This document shows positions 1-9,187 of a stretch of 64,000 bases of DNA, piece after piece. Source of the stretch: JBJXHG01 sp046160865 (GTDB taxonomy: Bacteria > Planctomycetota > UBA1135 > GCA-002686595). Location: contig JBJXHG010000182.1 of assembly GCA_046160865.1 (NCBI GenBank), forward strand, positions 1 through 64,000, read 5' to 3'. The notes beneath the pieces were generated by a model. That model searched no databases. It was not told the origin of the DNA and saw nothing but the letters and a program-made list of their open reading frames with translations. Each line of letters begins with the position of its first letter. The first letter of the stretch is position 1. Position numbers and translations under genes: made by a program.

Positions 1-1182
1 CTTCGTGTTGACCGGATTCGGCGCCGTGAACAACGGCACTTGGTCAACGAGCTCGAGTCCGTAGCCGCCGAGGCCGGCGATCTTCTTGGGGTTGTTGGTC
101 AGCAAACGCATCTTGCGCACGCCGAGGTAGCGCAGGATCTGCGCGCCGAGTCCGTACTCGCGCAAATCGGCCGCGAAACCGAGCGCGGCGTTGGCCTCGA
201 CCGTGTCGAGTCCCTGATCCTGCAAGCGGTACGCGCGCAGCTTGTTCTCGAGCCCGATACCGCGACCTTCCTGACGCATGTACACGATCACGCCGTGTTT
301 CTCGCGGCCGAGGATCTCGAGCGCCTTGTCGAGCTGCGCGCCGCAATCGCAGCGCAGCGAGTGGAACACGTCGCCGGTCAGGCACTCGGAGTGCACGCGC
401 ACGAGCACGGGCTCGTCGATCGGCGTGCGCGGCCCGTCCAAGCCCGGGCCCGGCATGCCGATCGAGAGCGCGACGTGATCCTTGCCGTCGATCTTCGAAC
501 GGAAGCTGTGGAACATGAAGTCGCCGAAGCGGGTCGGCATCGGCACGTCCATCTGCACCGGCTCGATCAGGCGCTCGTTCTGCCGGCGCCACGCGATCAG
601 GTCCTCGATCGTGCAGATCTTGAGGCCGTGGCGCTTCGCGAAGACCTCGAGGTCCGGCATCCGCGCCATCGAGCCGTCTTCCTTCATGATCTCGCAGATC
701 ACGCCAGCGGGCGTCGCCTTGCAGAGGCGCGCGAGATCCACGATGCCCTCCGTCTGGCCACCGCGGACGAGCACGCCACCTTCGCGCGCGCGCAGCGGAA
801 ACACGTGACCCGGGCGAGCGAGATCGGCGGGCGTCGAGAGCGGATTCGCCGCCGTTCGAATCGTCAGCGCTCGGTCGTGCGCACTGATGCCGGTCGTGAT
901 GCCGTGCGCGGCCTCGATCGAGACCGTGAAGCCGGTCCCCATCTTGTTCGTGTTGCGCGGCGCCTGGGGCTCGAGCTCGAGCCGCTCGCACATCTCCGGC
1001 GCCATCGGCATGCAGATCAGTCCGCGGCCCTCGCGCGCCATGAAGTTGATCGCTTCGGGCGTGACGTACTCCGCGAGCATCGCGAGATCGCCCTCGTTCT
1101 CCCGACCCGGATCGTCGACCAGGATGATCATCCGGCCGCGGGAGAGCTCGTCCTGGATCTCGGGAATGCTGCTGATTGCCAT
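1..1182 (-). CDS. ribBA: bifunctional 3,4-dihydroxy-2-butanone-4-phosphate synthase / GTP cyclohydrolase II (3' end outside window)
   Basis: This cytoplasmic enzyme makes both precursors of riboflavin: 3,4-dihydroxy-2-butanone 4-phosphate from ribulose 5-phosphate, and the pyrimidine intermediate from GTP. The first 394 codons are present and the frame is open at base 1, so the C-terminus is missing. The N-terminal RibB domain (about residues 1-205) shows the DDPGRENEGD metal and substrate motif and RPGHVFPLRA. The RibA domain follows, with VRVHSECLTGDVF, the zinc cysteines in SLRCDCGAQL and the GTP-binding RQEGRGIGL. The ATG at 1182 precedes the family's usual N-terminus. It is divergent from the HEAT/cyclophilin gene. 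I looked for an FMN riboswitch in the 131-bp gap and saw none. Confidence 0.96.
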   Translation of the reverse strand, partial: MAISSIPEIQDELSRGRMIILVDDPGRENEGDLAMLAEYVTPEAINFMAREGRGLICMPMAPEMCERLELEPQAPRNTNKMGTGFTVSIEAAHGITTGISAHDRALTIRTAANPLSTPADLARPGHVFPLRAREGGVLVRGGQTEGIVDLARLCKATPAGVICEIMKEDGSMARMPDLEVFAKRHGLKICTIEDLIAWRRQNERLIEPVQMDVPMPTRFGDFMFHSFRSKIDGKDHVALSIGMPGPGLDGPRTPIDEPVLVRVHSECLTGDVFHSLRCDCGAQLDKALEILGREKHGVIVYMRQEGRGIGLENKLRAYRLQDQGLDTVEANAALGFAADLREYGLGAQILRYLGVRKMRLLTNNPKKIAGLGGYGLELVDQVPLFTAPNPVNTK

Positions 1183-1313
1183 GGCGTGCGGACTGCGCGG
1201 TCCTGGTCGGGCCCGATCGGGCTCACCATAGTAGTGGCCTCGCCGACGCCCATCCAAATCGGGATGTGGACCGAGCGAGCCGACCGCGTCCGTTCTCGAC
1301 CGCCGGACCCGCC

Positions 1314-3509
1314 ATGCTGCACCCGCTCCTAGCCTCTCTCGCGTCGCTCTCGAATCGGCGGCACGCGCGCCTCGCGCTCGTCGGCACGGCGCTCGGCGCA
1401 CTGTGCGCGTGCCGCGACCTGCAATCTCTCGGCGCGCCGCCGCCGGATCAGCCGCACCGGCCGCAGCTCGTGGCGCCGACTCCCACGCCGCTGCCGCAAG
1501 ACCCTTTGAAGACGATCGCGAAGCACGAAGACGCGCGCAGCGACGGCGACGGGCTCGTGCAGGTCTTGCTCGCCAAAGGCGAGGAAGCGACGCGCGCGCG
1601 CGCGGCCACTGCACTCGGCCGCATGCCGTACCCCGATCACCGGGCCGACGTCACGGACGCACTGAGCGCGGCACTGCGCGATCCGTCCGAGCGCGTGCGC
1701 GGCGCGGCGGCGTTCGCGCTCGGCATGCGCGGCGATCCGTCGTCGGCGAGCGCTCTGCTCGAGCGCTGGGACGATTCCTCCGGCGAAGTGCGCGCGCGCA
1801 TCGTCGAAGCCGCGAGCCGCGTCGACGACGCGCGCTTGCGCGAGAAGTCGCTCACCGCGCTGAACGACGCCGACGTGCGCGTGCGAATCGAAGCAGCGCT
1901 CGCTCCGCACCGCTGGCCGGCTGCCACGACACAGCCCGACCCGAACACGGTCGACACCGCGCTCCTCGCGCTCGCCACGAGCGCGAAGTCCGGCGAGACG
2001 TCGAGCGGGAGCACGAGCGACGTGCGCGCGGTCGCATGGCGCGCGCTCTTCACACTGGCGCGACGCAAATCCGAAGCGGCGCGCGGCGCGTTCGAGCTCG
2101 CGCTCGCATCGGAGGACGTGCACGCGCGCATTTTCGCGGCACAGGGGCTCGGTGCGATCTCCGCGCAGCCGAAGAGCCAAGCGCTGCTGCGCCAAGCCCT
2201 CGCCGACGCCGATTGGCGGGTCGTGAGCGAAGCGGCTCTCGCGATCGGCAAGCATCCCGATGAGGACGATCCCGGCGCGCTCGCAGCGCTCTTCGAGCAT
2301 CCGTCCGCGCACGTGCGCAGAGTCACGTGCGAAGCGCTCGGCAACGCGAAGCTGGATCCGCTCGCCGTCGCAGAGCTGCTCGAGCGCGGCATGCGCGACA
2401 CGTCGGCGAACGTGCGCGCCGCAGCGCTCGTCGCGCGCGCCGCAGTGTGCGCGCCCGACATCCTCACCGAAGGCCAGGAGCTCCACGTGCAACGTGCCAT
2501 CTCCGAGGCGAAGGAAGCCGTGCGACGCGACGTCGAGCTCGCCGCAGGCAGTGACGATCCGCTCACACGCGCGGGCGCCGCGACCGCCGCCGCACACATA
2601 CCGGAAGTCACGAGCACGACGCTCCTCATCCGTCTCTGCCAGGACAAGGATCTGCGCGTCGCTGGCGTCGCGATCGAGAGCCTCGGCAAGATCGGATCGG
2701 CGGAGCGACGCGCTCATCTGCGCACGCTGCTCGCGCACGACGACAACGGCATCCGGCTCGCCGCACTGCTCGCGCTGCGCGAGAGCCAAGTCGCGGAGGA
2801 CCTGCCGCTCTTGAAGCAGTGTTTCACGAGCTCGCGTGGCGAGATCTCGGACGAGATCGCGTTCAACGTCCTCGAAAGCGCTGCCAAGATGCCGGGCGAC
2901 GCGACGGACGAGCTCTTGAAGCTCGGCCTGTCGCACGAGAATGCGTACGTCCGCCGCCGCGCGCGCGCCTTGTGGACTGCGGCGTCGCGCGAGTTGCCCG
3001 CCGTCGCTCCTCCGCGCAGCGCGACGGCGAAGAGCGGCGAGCCGCCCGACTTCCAGGACGACCCGCGTCCGCGTGTCGAGGTGCGCACGAGCAAGGGCTC
3101 GCTCGTCTTCGAGCTCTTCGCCGACGAAACGCCGGCGCACGTCGACAACTTCCTCAAGCTCGCGCGCGCGAATCGCTACGACCGGCTCACGTTCCATCGC
3201 GTCGTGCCGGACTTCGTGATCCAAGGCGGCGATCCGCGCGGCGACGGCAACGGTGGCTCCGCGTTCGACGGCGGCTCGGTGCGCGCCGAGTTCACGCCGC
3301 GCAAGTTCGTGCGCGGCGCGCTCGGCATGCCGCGCAACGAAGATCCCGACAGCGGCGGCGGACAGATCTTCGTGACGCACCGCGACACGCCCCATCTCGA
3401 CGGCCGCTACACGCTGTTCGGACAGCTCGTCGACGGCGCTGATGTGCTGGACGCGATCGAGGTCGGCGACAAGATCGTCGACGTGACCGTGCTGCGGCCC
3501 GGGAGCTGA
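1314..3509 (+). CDS. HEAT-repeat lipoprotein with C-terminal cyclophilin peptidyl-prolyl isomerase domain
   Basis: This is a predicted envelope protein of 731 residues. The N-terminus has an arginine-containing stretch, then a hydrophobic segment ending in LGALCAC, a weak lipobox that suggests a signal peptide and lipid anchor. Residues about 60-560 are alpha-helical HEAT/PBS-type repeats, recognisable from recurring units such as VRGAAAFALGMRGD and VRRVTCEALGNAKLD. Residues about 585-730 are a cyclophilin domain with FHRVVPDFVIQGGDPRGDG, GQIFVT and LDGRYTLFGQL, which contain the catalytic Arg/Phe and the peptide-binding positions. The family catalyses cis-trans isomerisation of X-Pro bonds. 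Putting it behind a long HEAT solenoid suggests the repeats select the client. The ATG at 1314 is chosen because an earlier in-frame start would add a non-signal leader. Client proteins cannot be predicted. Confidence 0.85.
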   Translation: MLHPLLASLASLSNRRHARLALVGTALGALCACRDLQSLGAPPPDQPHRPQLVAPTPTPLPQDPLKTIAKHEDARSDGDGLVQVLLAKGEEATRARAATALGRMPYPDHRADVTDALSAALRDPSERVRGAAAFALGMRGDPSSASALLERWDDSSGEVRARIVEAASRVDDARLREKSLTALNDADVRVRIEAALAPHRWPAATTQPDPNTVDTALLALATSAKSGETSSGSTSDVRAVAWRALFTLARRKSEAARGAFELALASEDVHARIFAAQGLGAISAQPKSQALLRQALADADWRVVSEAALAIGKHPDEDDPGALAALFEHPSAHVRRVTCEALGNAKLDPLAVAELLERGMRDTSANVRAAALVARAAVCAPDILTEGQELHVQRAISEAKEAVRRDVELAAGSDDPLTRAGAATAAAHIPEVTSTTLLIRLCQDKDLRVAGVAIESLGKIGSAERRAHLRTLLAHDDNGIRLAALLALRESQVAEDLPLLKQCFTSSRGEISDEIAFNVLESAAKMPGDATDELLKLGLSHENAYVRRRARALWTAASRELPAVAPPRSATAKSGEPPDFQDDPRPRVEVRTSKGSLVFELFADETPAHVDNFLKLARANRYDRLTFHRVVPDFVIQGGDPRGDGNGGSAFDGGSVRAEFTPRKFVRGALGMPRNEDPDSGGGQIFVTHRDTPHLDGRYTLFGQLVDGADVLDAIEVGDKIVDVTVLRPGS

Positions 3510-3643
3510 CGGCGCGGCTCGCGCGCGCCCTTCCGGCCAGGCTTTACGCGCGCGCACCGAAATCGCGGCAGCGTGCCTTCACTGCCGCTCCGGCCCCGGC
3601 CGATCAAGCCCGAGCTTGCGTCCGTCCGCGACGCAGGCGGCCG

Positions 3644-4843
3644 ATGTCCTCCCCGTTCCGCGTGCTCGTGTTCGTGTCCGCGTCTGCCGCGATCTTCTTC
3701 GGCGGCGTGCGCCTGCACCTCGTCACGCAGCGGCTCGACGCGCTCGAGCGCACGCCGCGCGCCGACCCGCACGACCTCGCACGCGTGAAGCGCGAGATCG
3801 AGCGAGTCCAAGAGCAAGTCGCCCTGTCGCTCGACGAGCTACGCGAGTTGCGCACGACCGAAGCGCGCACGGTGAAGATCGACCGGCGGCTCGAGACGGT
3901 CGAGAGCGCGCTCACCGCCGCCGCGTGCTCGCTCGCCGATCAACACGAGAAGATCGAGCTGTGGGAGAAGATGAAGGACGAGATCGGCCCGCGCGCGCTC
4001 GACGAGCGCATCGAGCTCTTCCGCCGCGGCGTGCAGGATCAGTGGAAGGAGATCGATTCGCTCGCGAACGCGGCGTTGAGAAAGGCCGAAGCGGCCGAGC
4101 TCGATCTCGCGCACGTCGAGCAGGGACTCGCGCGCGACAAGGACCGCATGTGGCACGAGCTGCTCGGCCCCGTCGTGCAGCTCATGGGCAACGAGACCGT
4201 CGGCAGCGGCGTGCTCCTGCGCTCCGAGCGCATCGCCGACACGGACGAGTACCGCACGTACTTGCTCACCGCGTGGCACGTCATCCGCGACATCCAAGCC
4301 GGACCGGACAACGTGCACGTGCCGGTGCCGGTCACGATCTACGGCGCCGATCATCGCGTGCAACCCGAGACGGCCGAGCTCTTGAAGTTCGACGCCGGCA
4401 TCGACTCGGCGCTGCTCGTGCTCACCACGACGCGCCCGATCGAGTGCGGCGCGCTGCTCCCGCCGCGCCATCGGCTCGAAGACGTGCAGATCTTCGAGCA
4501 GGTCTACGCCGTCGGTTGCCCGCTCGGCAACGATCCGATCCCGACCTTTGGTGAGATCGCCGACACCGCGCACATCGTCGACGGCGCGCACTACTGGATG
4601 ATCAGCGCGCCGACGTACATCGGGAACTCGGGCGGCGGCATCTTCGATGCGCAATCGCACGAGTTGCTCGGGATCTTCTCGAAGATCTACACGCACGGCA
4701 CGCTGCGCCCGACCGTCGTGCCGCACATGGGGCTCGTGACGCCGCTCGAGACGATCTACGACTGGCTCGACAACGTCGGCTATGCGTCGATTCCCGAGTC
4801 GGCGGAAGCGGCGCGAACGCAGACGGCGGCGGCGAAGCGCTGA
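3644..4843 (+). CDS. membrane-anchored coiled-coil protein with trypsin-like serine protease domain
   Basis: The 399-residue protein has an N-terminal membrane segment (about residues 6-22), a long charged coiled coil (about 28-175) and a C-terminal chymotrypsin-fold protease domain. The triad is visible: His212 in LLTAWHVI, Asp254 in FDAGIDSALL and Ser329 in YIGNSGGG. The active site should therefore face the periplasm or a comparable compartment. No PDZ domain follows, which separates it from DegP/HtrA. The protease domain instead ends about 70 residues after the nucleophile. It begins 134 bp after the HEAT/cyclophilin gene on the same strand, so a shared envelope quality-control role is possible but unproven. 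The substrate is unknown. Confidence 0.85.
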   Translation: MSSPFRVLVFVSASAAIFFGGVRLHLVTQRLDALERTPRADPHDLARVKREIERVQEQVALSLDELRELRTTEARTVKIDRRLETVESALTAAACSLADQHEKIELWEKMKDEIGPRALDERIELFRRGVQDQWKEIDSLANAALRKAEAAELDLAHVEQGLARDKDRMWHELLGPVVQLMGNETVGSGVLLRSERIADTDEYRTYLLTAWHVIRDIQAGPDNVHVPVPVTIYGADHRVQPETAELLKFDAGIDSALLVLTTTRPIECGALLPPRHRLEDVQIFEQVYAVGCPLGNDPIPTFGEIADTAHIVDGAHYWMISAPTYIGNSGGGIFDAQSHELLGIFSKIYTHGTLRPTVVPHMGLVTPLETIYDWLDNVGYASIPESAEAARTQTAAAKR

Positions 4844-4859
4844 GAAAGCGCGCTCAGCG
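4838..4859. terminator. bidirectional hairpin spanning two convergent stop codons
   Basis: CGCTGAG (4838-4844) pairs with CTCAGCG (4853-4859) around an 8-base loop. The TGA of the plus-strand protease gene lies in one arm and the TGA of the minus-strand gene lies in the other. There is no T tract, so termination is inferred from structure and position. Confidence 0.45.
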
Positions 4860-6749
4860 GATCACTGTCGGCTCCGTCGCGCTGAGTCGAATTGCGCGCC
4901 GGCCGATTTCTTCGTCGTCGCGGTAGAAGACGAGCTCGGTCGCCGCGGCGTCGGTATGTCTCCAGAGACTCAACAACTCGGGCTCGACGCCGAAGCGCTG
5001 GCGCGGACCTTGAAACTTGTCGCCTTCCTGGAACACCCAGATGTCGAGGCTCTTCGTCGCGCGCGAGGACAGTCCGATCTCGTGCGCGTCGTTCGGAACG
5101 ACGGTTGGCTCGACACGAAACGCCGCGCGCTCGGCCACGATGATGACTTGCAGCTCCGCGGGTTCCTCGTGGAACAGCCGTCGTCTGAACATGGGCAGGA
5201 TGGATTCGCCGCGGATGTCGAAGAGCGGATGGTGCTTCGGAACGCGATGCAAGAGGAAGCGCCCCTCGGCATCGCTGACGGCCGTGTGCTCCGGTCCGAT
5301 CGCCGTGGGCGCCGGCGCCGTGTCGAGCCGCGAGAGCGTGAACCGCACGCCGGACATCGGTCGCCCGTCCTGCGTTCTCACGACTCCGGTCAACGCTTCG
5401 ACGGTCGCGTCGCTCGTCACGCGGATCTGGACGTGGGCCGTTCCGACCGGAACTTGCGGGACCACGACGACCGCCGCGAAGTCGGGCGAGCAAGCCACGA
5501 CGTCGTACGCCTCCTCGCACAGCCCCGTGATGTCGAAGCGGCCGGCCTCGTCCGTGACGCGCTTCGACGTCGCCGATCCGACGAGCTCCTCCATGCTCTT
5601 GAGCTGACCTCCGAGAGCGACGCGCCGGACGCGCACGTCCACGAACCAGTTCGCGAGCGGATTCCCGTTCGCGTCTTCGACGCGCCCTGCGATCGCGCGC
5701 GACGGAGCACCGAGGACCATGACGACGTCGTTCGCCGGCAGAACGACGTCGAGGTGCGCGGGGCAGCGATCCGGTTCGATCGCAACCAGATGGATGTCCC
5801 GATACACCGGACGGAGCCGCACTTCGAACGCACCGCTTGCGTTCGCTCGAACGGGCTCTCGGTCAGCGTAGACGAGCGCATCCGACGCAGGACTTCCGTC
5901 GGAGCGAACGACCCGACCGCGCAGCAGGGCGAGCCGTCGAAGCTGGATCGTCAGGTTGCGGTCGTCGAAGAGCGGCGCGTCGGCGAACTCGTAGTCGAAT
6001 CCATCGGCGGTCACGTTGAGCCTCATCCCGCGCACCGCGGGAACGCGGGCGAGCTCGAATTCGCCCGCCGAGTCGCTGCGCGTCGAGACGGAGAACCAGC
6101 AGACGCTGCCACTCAAGCAGTCGACGCACGCGGCAAAGGCTTCTGGGCGCAATTGCAAGCCGACGTGTGCATTCGCGACCGCGACGCCGGCTTCGTCTGT
6201 GACGCGCCCGGCGAGCGCGATCAACGGCGCGACGACGAGCGCCGTGCGCTCGTCGCCTGTCTGCGCCTTCACCGCACCGGGACAGACCGTGAAGAGGCGC
6301 GCGTCTTCGATCACGAGCTCCAGCGCGACGTCCGGCAGCTCCATCGAGAACTCGCCGCTCGCGTCACTCGTCGTCCGCAGCTCGCTCATCGAGTTCGCGA
6401 GTTCGCCGTCGCCTTTGCTGCGCGCACGCACGGCGAGCGCAGCGCCGAGCGCCCCGTCGACGTAGCGCACGCAACCGGTGACGGTGCGCTTCGGCGTTTC
6501 GGCCGGCGTCGAAGAGATCGCGTCGTTCGCCGGAGCGTCTGCGGGCACCGCTTCGACACTTTCGCGCGCCGTTGGCTCGATCGGGCCGGTGTCGAGCGCG
6601 AGCGTCGCCGGCACCGACGTCCGCTCGATCGAGCGCTCTGCGATCGGAAGCTCGTCCGAAGCGACACGGTCCATGCGCACGGCGAGCCACACGACCGCGA
6701 GCACCGCCAACGCAACGCAAGCGATCCAGATTCTTCGCCGAAGCGCCAA
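4854..6749 (-). CDS. membrane-anchored protein with repeated carboxypeptidase-regulatory-like domains
   Basis: This is a 631-residue protein of unknown function. A TTG start at 6749 is supported by an AGGAGG ribosome site four bases upstream. Residues about 5-25 form one membrane helix. The rest is extracytoplasmic and built from about five CarboxypepD_reg-like beta-sandwich units of roughly 90 residues, each starting with a pattern such as GRVTDEAGVAVANAHV, GRVVRSDGSPASDALV or GVVRTQDGRPMSGVRF and continuing to a D-x-x-G-x-F motif. This family of folds usually carries binding or structural roles rather than catalysis. The units resemble those in the ECF-sigma fusion at 18266-21073, suggesting a related surface system. 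No enzyme domain was seen. Confidence 0.75.
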   Translation of the reverse strand: MALRRRIWIACVALAVLAVVWLAVRMDRVASDELPIAERSIERTSVPATLALDTGPIEPTARESVEAVPADAPANDAISSTPAETPKRTVTGCVRYVDGALGAALAVRARSKGDGELANSMSELRTTSDASGEFSMELPDVALELVIEDARLFTVCPGAVKAQTGDERTALVVAPLIALAGRVTDEAGVAVANAHVGLQLRPEAFAACVDCLSGSVCWFSVSTRSDSAGEFELARVPAVRGMRLNVTADGFDYEFADAPLFDDRNLTIQLRRLALLRGRVVRSDGSPASDALVYADREPVRANASGAFEVRLRPVYRDIHLVAIEPDRCPAHLDVVLPANDVVMVLGAPSRAIAGRVEDANGNPLANWFVDVRVRRVALGGQLKSMEELVGSATSKRVTDEAGRFDITGLCEEAYDVVACSPDFAAVVVVPQVPVGTAHVQIRVTSDATVEALTGVVRTQDGRPMSGVRFTLSRLDTAPAPTAIGPEHTAVSDAEGRFLLHRVPKHHPLFDIRGESILPMFRRRLFHEEPAELQVIIVAERAAFRVEPTVVPNDAHEIGLSSRATKSLDIWVFQEGDKFQGPRQRFGVEPELLSLWRHTDAAATELVFYRDDEEIGRRAIRLSATEPTVIR

Positions 6750-6819
6750 GACGCCTCCTCTCGTCGTCGGGGATCGACGCAGCCGAAGTCTAGCTCCGCC
6801 GATTCGCGCTGGTAACCGA

Positions 6820-6849
6820 GCGAGCCGCGCGAATCGCGAACGGGCTCGC
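6820..6849 (-). terminator. possible terminator hairpin after purH
   Basis: GCGAGCC (6820-6826) and GGCTCGC (6843-6849) form a 7-bp stem with a 16-base self-complementary loop, 11 bases beyond the purH stop on the minus strand. There is no T run. Confidence 0.35.
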
Positions 6850-6860
6850 CCGCTCCGCGC

Positions 6861-8468
6861 TCAATGCCGGAAGTGCCGCACTCCCGTGAACACCATCGCG
6901 GCGCCGCGCTTGTCGCACGCGGCGATCACTTCCTCGTCGCGCACGGATCCGCCCGGCTGCAAGAACGCCGTGACGCCCGCGTCGAGCGCCGTCTCGACGC
7001 CGTCGGGGAACGGGAAGAACGCATCGGACGCGAGCACCGAGCCCTTCGCGCGCGCGCCGGCTTTCATCACCGCGATCTTGACCGAGTCGACGCGGCTCAT
7101 CTGGCCCGCGCCGACACCGGCGACGCTCGTGCCGACGGTGAGCACGATCGAGTTCGACTTCACGTGCTTGCCGATCTTCGCGCCGAAGAGAAGGCTTTGC
7201 AGCTCTTCCTTCGTCGGCGCGCGCTTCGTCTTCGTCGCACACTGCTCGGCCGACTCCGCAGCGAGGTCGCGATCCTGGAGCAGGAATCCGCCCGCGAGCT
7301 TCTTGAGCTCCGTGTCGCGCACGTCGCGCATCGACGGGCCGTACGCACCGCACTCGAGCAGCCGCACGTTCTTGCCCCACTTCGGCTTCGTCGTCAGCAG
7401 CTCGTACGCGTCCTCGTCGAACGACGGCGCGATGATCGCTTCGACGAAACGGTTGCCGGAGACGAGGAACTCCGCGCTCGCGAAGTCGAGCGGCCGCGTG
7501 AACGCGAGCACGGAGCCGAAGGCCGACACCGGATCGCCTTCCCACGCGCGCTCGATTGCTGCGCGAATCGACTGCGCCGCCGCCGCGCCGCACGGGTTGT
7601 TGTGCTTGATGACGGCGACGAACGGCTCGTCGAACTCCTTGGCGAGCGCGTGCGCCGCGTCGAGATCGACGAGGTTGTTGTACGACAGAGTCTTCCCGCC
7701 GAGCACCTTCGCGCTCGCCACGCTCGGCTCCGTGAAGCCCGACACGGCGTAGAACGCGGCCTTCTGGTGCGGGTTCTCGCCGTAGCGCAAGTCGGCGAGC
7801 TTCACGCCCGCGAGCGCGAACGCCGGCGGGAACGCGGACTCGCTCGCGCCATCCTTCTTCTCCTGCTCGAACAGCCAACGGCTGATCGCGGCGTCGTAGC
7901 GCGCGGTCGTCGCATAGGCCTTCAGCGCGAGCTCGCGCTTGAGCGCGTCGCTCAGCACGCCGTCGTGCTTCGACAGCTCGTCGAGCACGCGGCCGTAGTC
8001 CGCCGGATCCGTGACGATGCCGACGAAACGATGGTTCTTCGCCGCCGAGCGCACCATCGACGGTCCGCCGATGTCGATCTGCTCGATGACCTCATGTCGC
8101 GCGGCGCCCGCCTTGGCAGCCGTCGCTTCGAACGGATAGAGATTCACGACGACCAAATCGATCGCGTCGATCCCGTGCTCGGCCATCGCGCCGCGGTGCG
8201 ACTCGTTGTCGCGCAACGCGAGGATGCCGCCGTGCACCTTCGGGTGCAGCGTCTTCACGCGGCCATCCATCATCTCGGGCGAGCCCGTGTAGTCGGACAC
8301 CTCGCGTACCGGGATGCCGGCCTTCTTCAAGGCGGCATACGTGCCGCCGGTCGACAGGATCTCGACCTTCATCTGCGACAGCGCGCGCGCGAAGTTCTCG
8401 ACGCCGGTCTTGTCCGACACGCTGATCAACGCGCGCTGCACGCGCGGCATCGTTTCCTTGTTCTTCAT
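6861..8468 (-). CDS. purH: bifunctional AICAR formyltransferase / IMP cyclohydrolase
   Basis: This cytoplasmic enzyme carries out the last two steps of de novo IMP synthesis, formylating AICAR with 10-formyltetrahydrofolate and closing the ring. The 535-residue length fits the family. The N-terminal MGS-like cyclohydrolase domain begins VQRALISVSDKTGVENFARA and includes TGSPEMMDGRVKTLHPKVHG. The transformylase domain carries the catalytic Lys288-His289 pair in VIKHNNPCG and ends in the usual VFTGVRHFRH. The ATG at 8468 lies two bases beyond the stop of the thioredoxin-like gene, so the two are almost certainly co-transcribed. Confidence 0.97.
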   Translation of the reverse strand: MKNKETMPRVQRALISVSDKTGVENFARALSQMKVEILSTGGTYAALKKAGIPVREVSDYTGSPEMMDGRVKTLHPKVHGGILALRDNESHRGAMAEHGIDAIDLVVVNLYPFEATAAKAGAARHEVIEQIDIGGPSMVRSAAKNHRFVGIVTDPADYGRVLDELSKHDGVLSDALKRELALKAYATTARYDAAISRWLFEQEKKDGASESAFPPAFALAGVKLADLRYGENPHQKAAFYAVSGFTEPSVASAKVLGGKTLSYNNLVDLDAAHALAKEFDEPFVAVIKHNNPCGAAAAQSIRAAIERAWEGDPVSAFGSVLAFTRPLDFASAEFLVSGNRFVEAIIAPSFDEDAYELLTTKPKWGKNVRLLECGAYGPSMRDVRDTELKKLAGGFLLQDRDLAAESAEQCATKTKRAPTKEELQSLLFGAKIGKHVKSNSIVLTVGTSVAGVGAGQMSRVDSVKIAVMKAGARAKGSVLASDAFFPFPDGVETALDAGVTAFLQPGGSVRDEEVIAACDKRGAAMVFTGVRHFRH

Positions 8469-8470
8469 GG

Positions 8471-8890
8471 CTAGCGGCGATCCGTGGCGGTTCCGCTCGC
8501 TTGGACGAGCGCTTGCAACGTGGCGAGGAAACTCGGCGGGGTGACGGCGCCGGAGAAGCCGGCGAGGTATTGACCCTGCGCGTCGGTGAACATCACGAAC
8601 GGCAGCATGTAGGCGTCCTCGAGCTTGTTCGCGAGCTCGAGCACCTCGTCCTCGGTGTCGTCCGCGTCCGATGCGAGCGCGACGAAGTGCTCCCGCAAGA
8701 ACGCCGCGACATCCGGCCGCGGCACGACCGACTGCACGAGCGAACGGCACTGCCCGCACGCTTCGCGCCCCATCTCGATGAAGACGAGCTTCTTGCCTTC
8801 GCGCGCGGCGGCGAGCGCCTGCGCGAAGCGCGTGTGCCAGTCGAGCGTGCCTTGGTCGTTGAAGTGCGGGTGCGGGGTCCGTGCGGTCAC
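8471..8890 (-). CDS. thioredoxin-fold protein with CGQC active site
   Basis: This is a 139-residue protein with a thioredoxin-like fold. The redox pair is Cys45 and Cys48 in REACGQCRSL, and the cis-proline position appears as MLPFVMF. The tryptophan usual before the first cysteine of thioredoxin is absent, which points to the thioredoxin-like/DUF255-type branch rather than to TrxA. No signal peptide is visible, so it is probably cytoplasmic. The GTG start at 8890 is the best in-frame candidate, with only a weak GAGACGAC-type ribosome site. It is the first gene of a pair with purH, which may simply be positional. Confidence 0.75.
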   Translation of the reverse strand: MTARTPHPHFNDQGTLDWHTRFAQALAAAREGKKLVFIEMGREACGQCRSLVQSVVPRPDVAAFLREHFVALASDADDTEDEVLELANKLEDAYMLPFVMFTDAQGQYLAGFSGAVTPPSFLATLQALVQASGTATDRR

Positions 8891-9187
8891 GTGCGTCGTC
8901 TCGCGGTGTCGATGGCGCCGGTCGGGCGGAAAAAAGGGCCGGACATTGTGCGGCGCGAGCGACGCGATGGCGAGATCCGGTTGCACGCACGGCGACACAC
9001 GCACGCGCGACTCGATCCGGAAAGGCTTTCCGCGCGCGCGCGGCCGCGTGCTCGCAGGCGGCCGCGGCGCGCTCGACGTCGACTGCCGCGCCTCAAGCTC
9101 CATCTTCTTCCAGGGCGAAAGGTTGCAGGCGCGCGCTCGGCACGAGCGGCCTCCCCGCGCCGCTCTCCGCCGTCCCCGCGACACACC
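8891..9187. other. 297-bp divergent intergenic region
   Basis: No gene is supported here. The region separates the minus-strand thioredoxin-like/purH pair from the plus-strand sulfatase-fold gene and must hold both promoters, but I could not identify convincing -10/-35 boxes. The perfect palindrome listed separately at 9018-9032 is the only clear structure. Confidence 0.5.
9018..9032. promoter_or_regulatory. perfect 15-bp palindrome in divergent intergenic region
   Basis: CGGAAAGGCTTTCCG is a 7+1+7 perfect inverted repeat, AT-richer than its surroundings. It lies about 130 bp from the thioredoxin-like start and 155 bp from the sulfatase-like start, so it could be an operator. No regulator is implied. 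Confidence 0.3.

Noticed and set aside
1183..1313. FMN riboswitch upstream of ribBA
   Set aside because: I looked for the conserved core and stems and found nothing like them.
4782..6815. 677-codon plus-strand open frame opposite the repeat-domain gene
   Set aside because: It has the arginine/valine-rich composition of a shadow. The minus-strand frame has a membrane anchor, AGGAGG and repeated folds.
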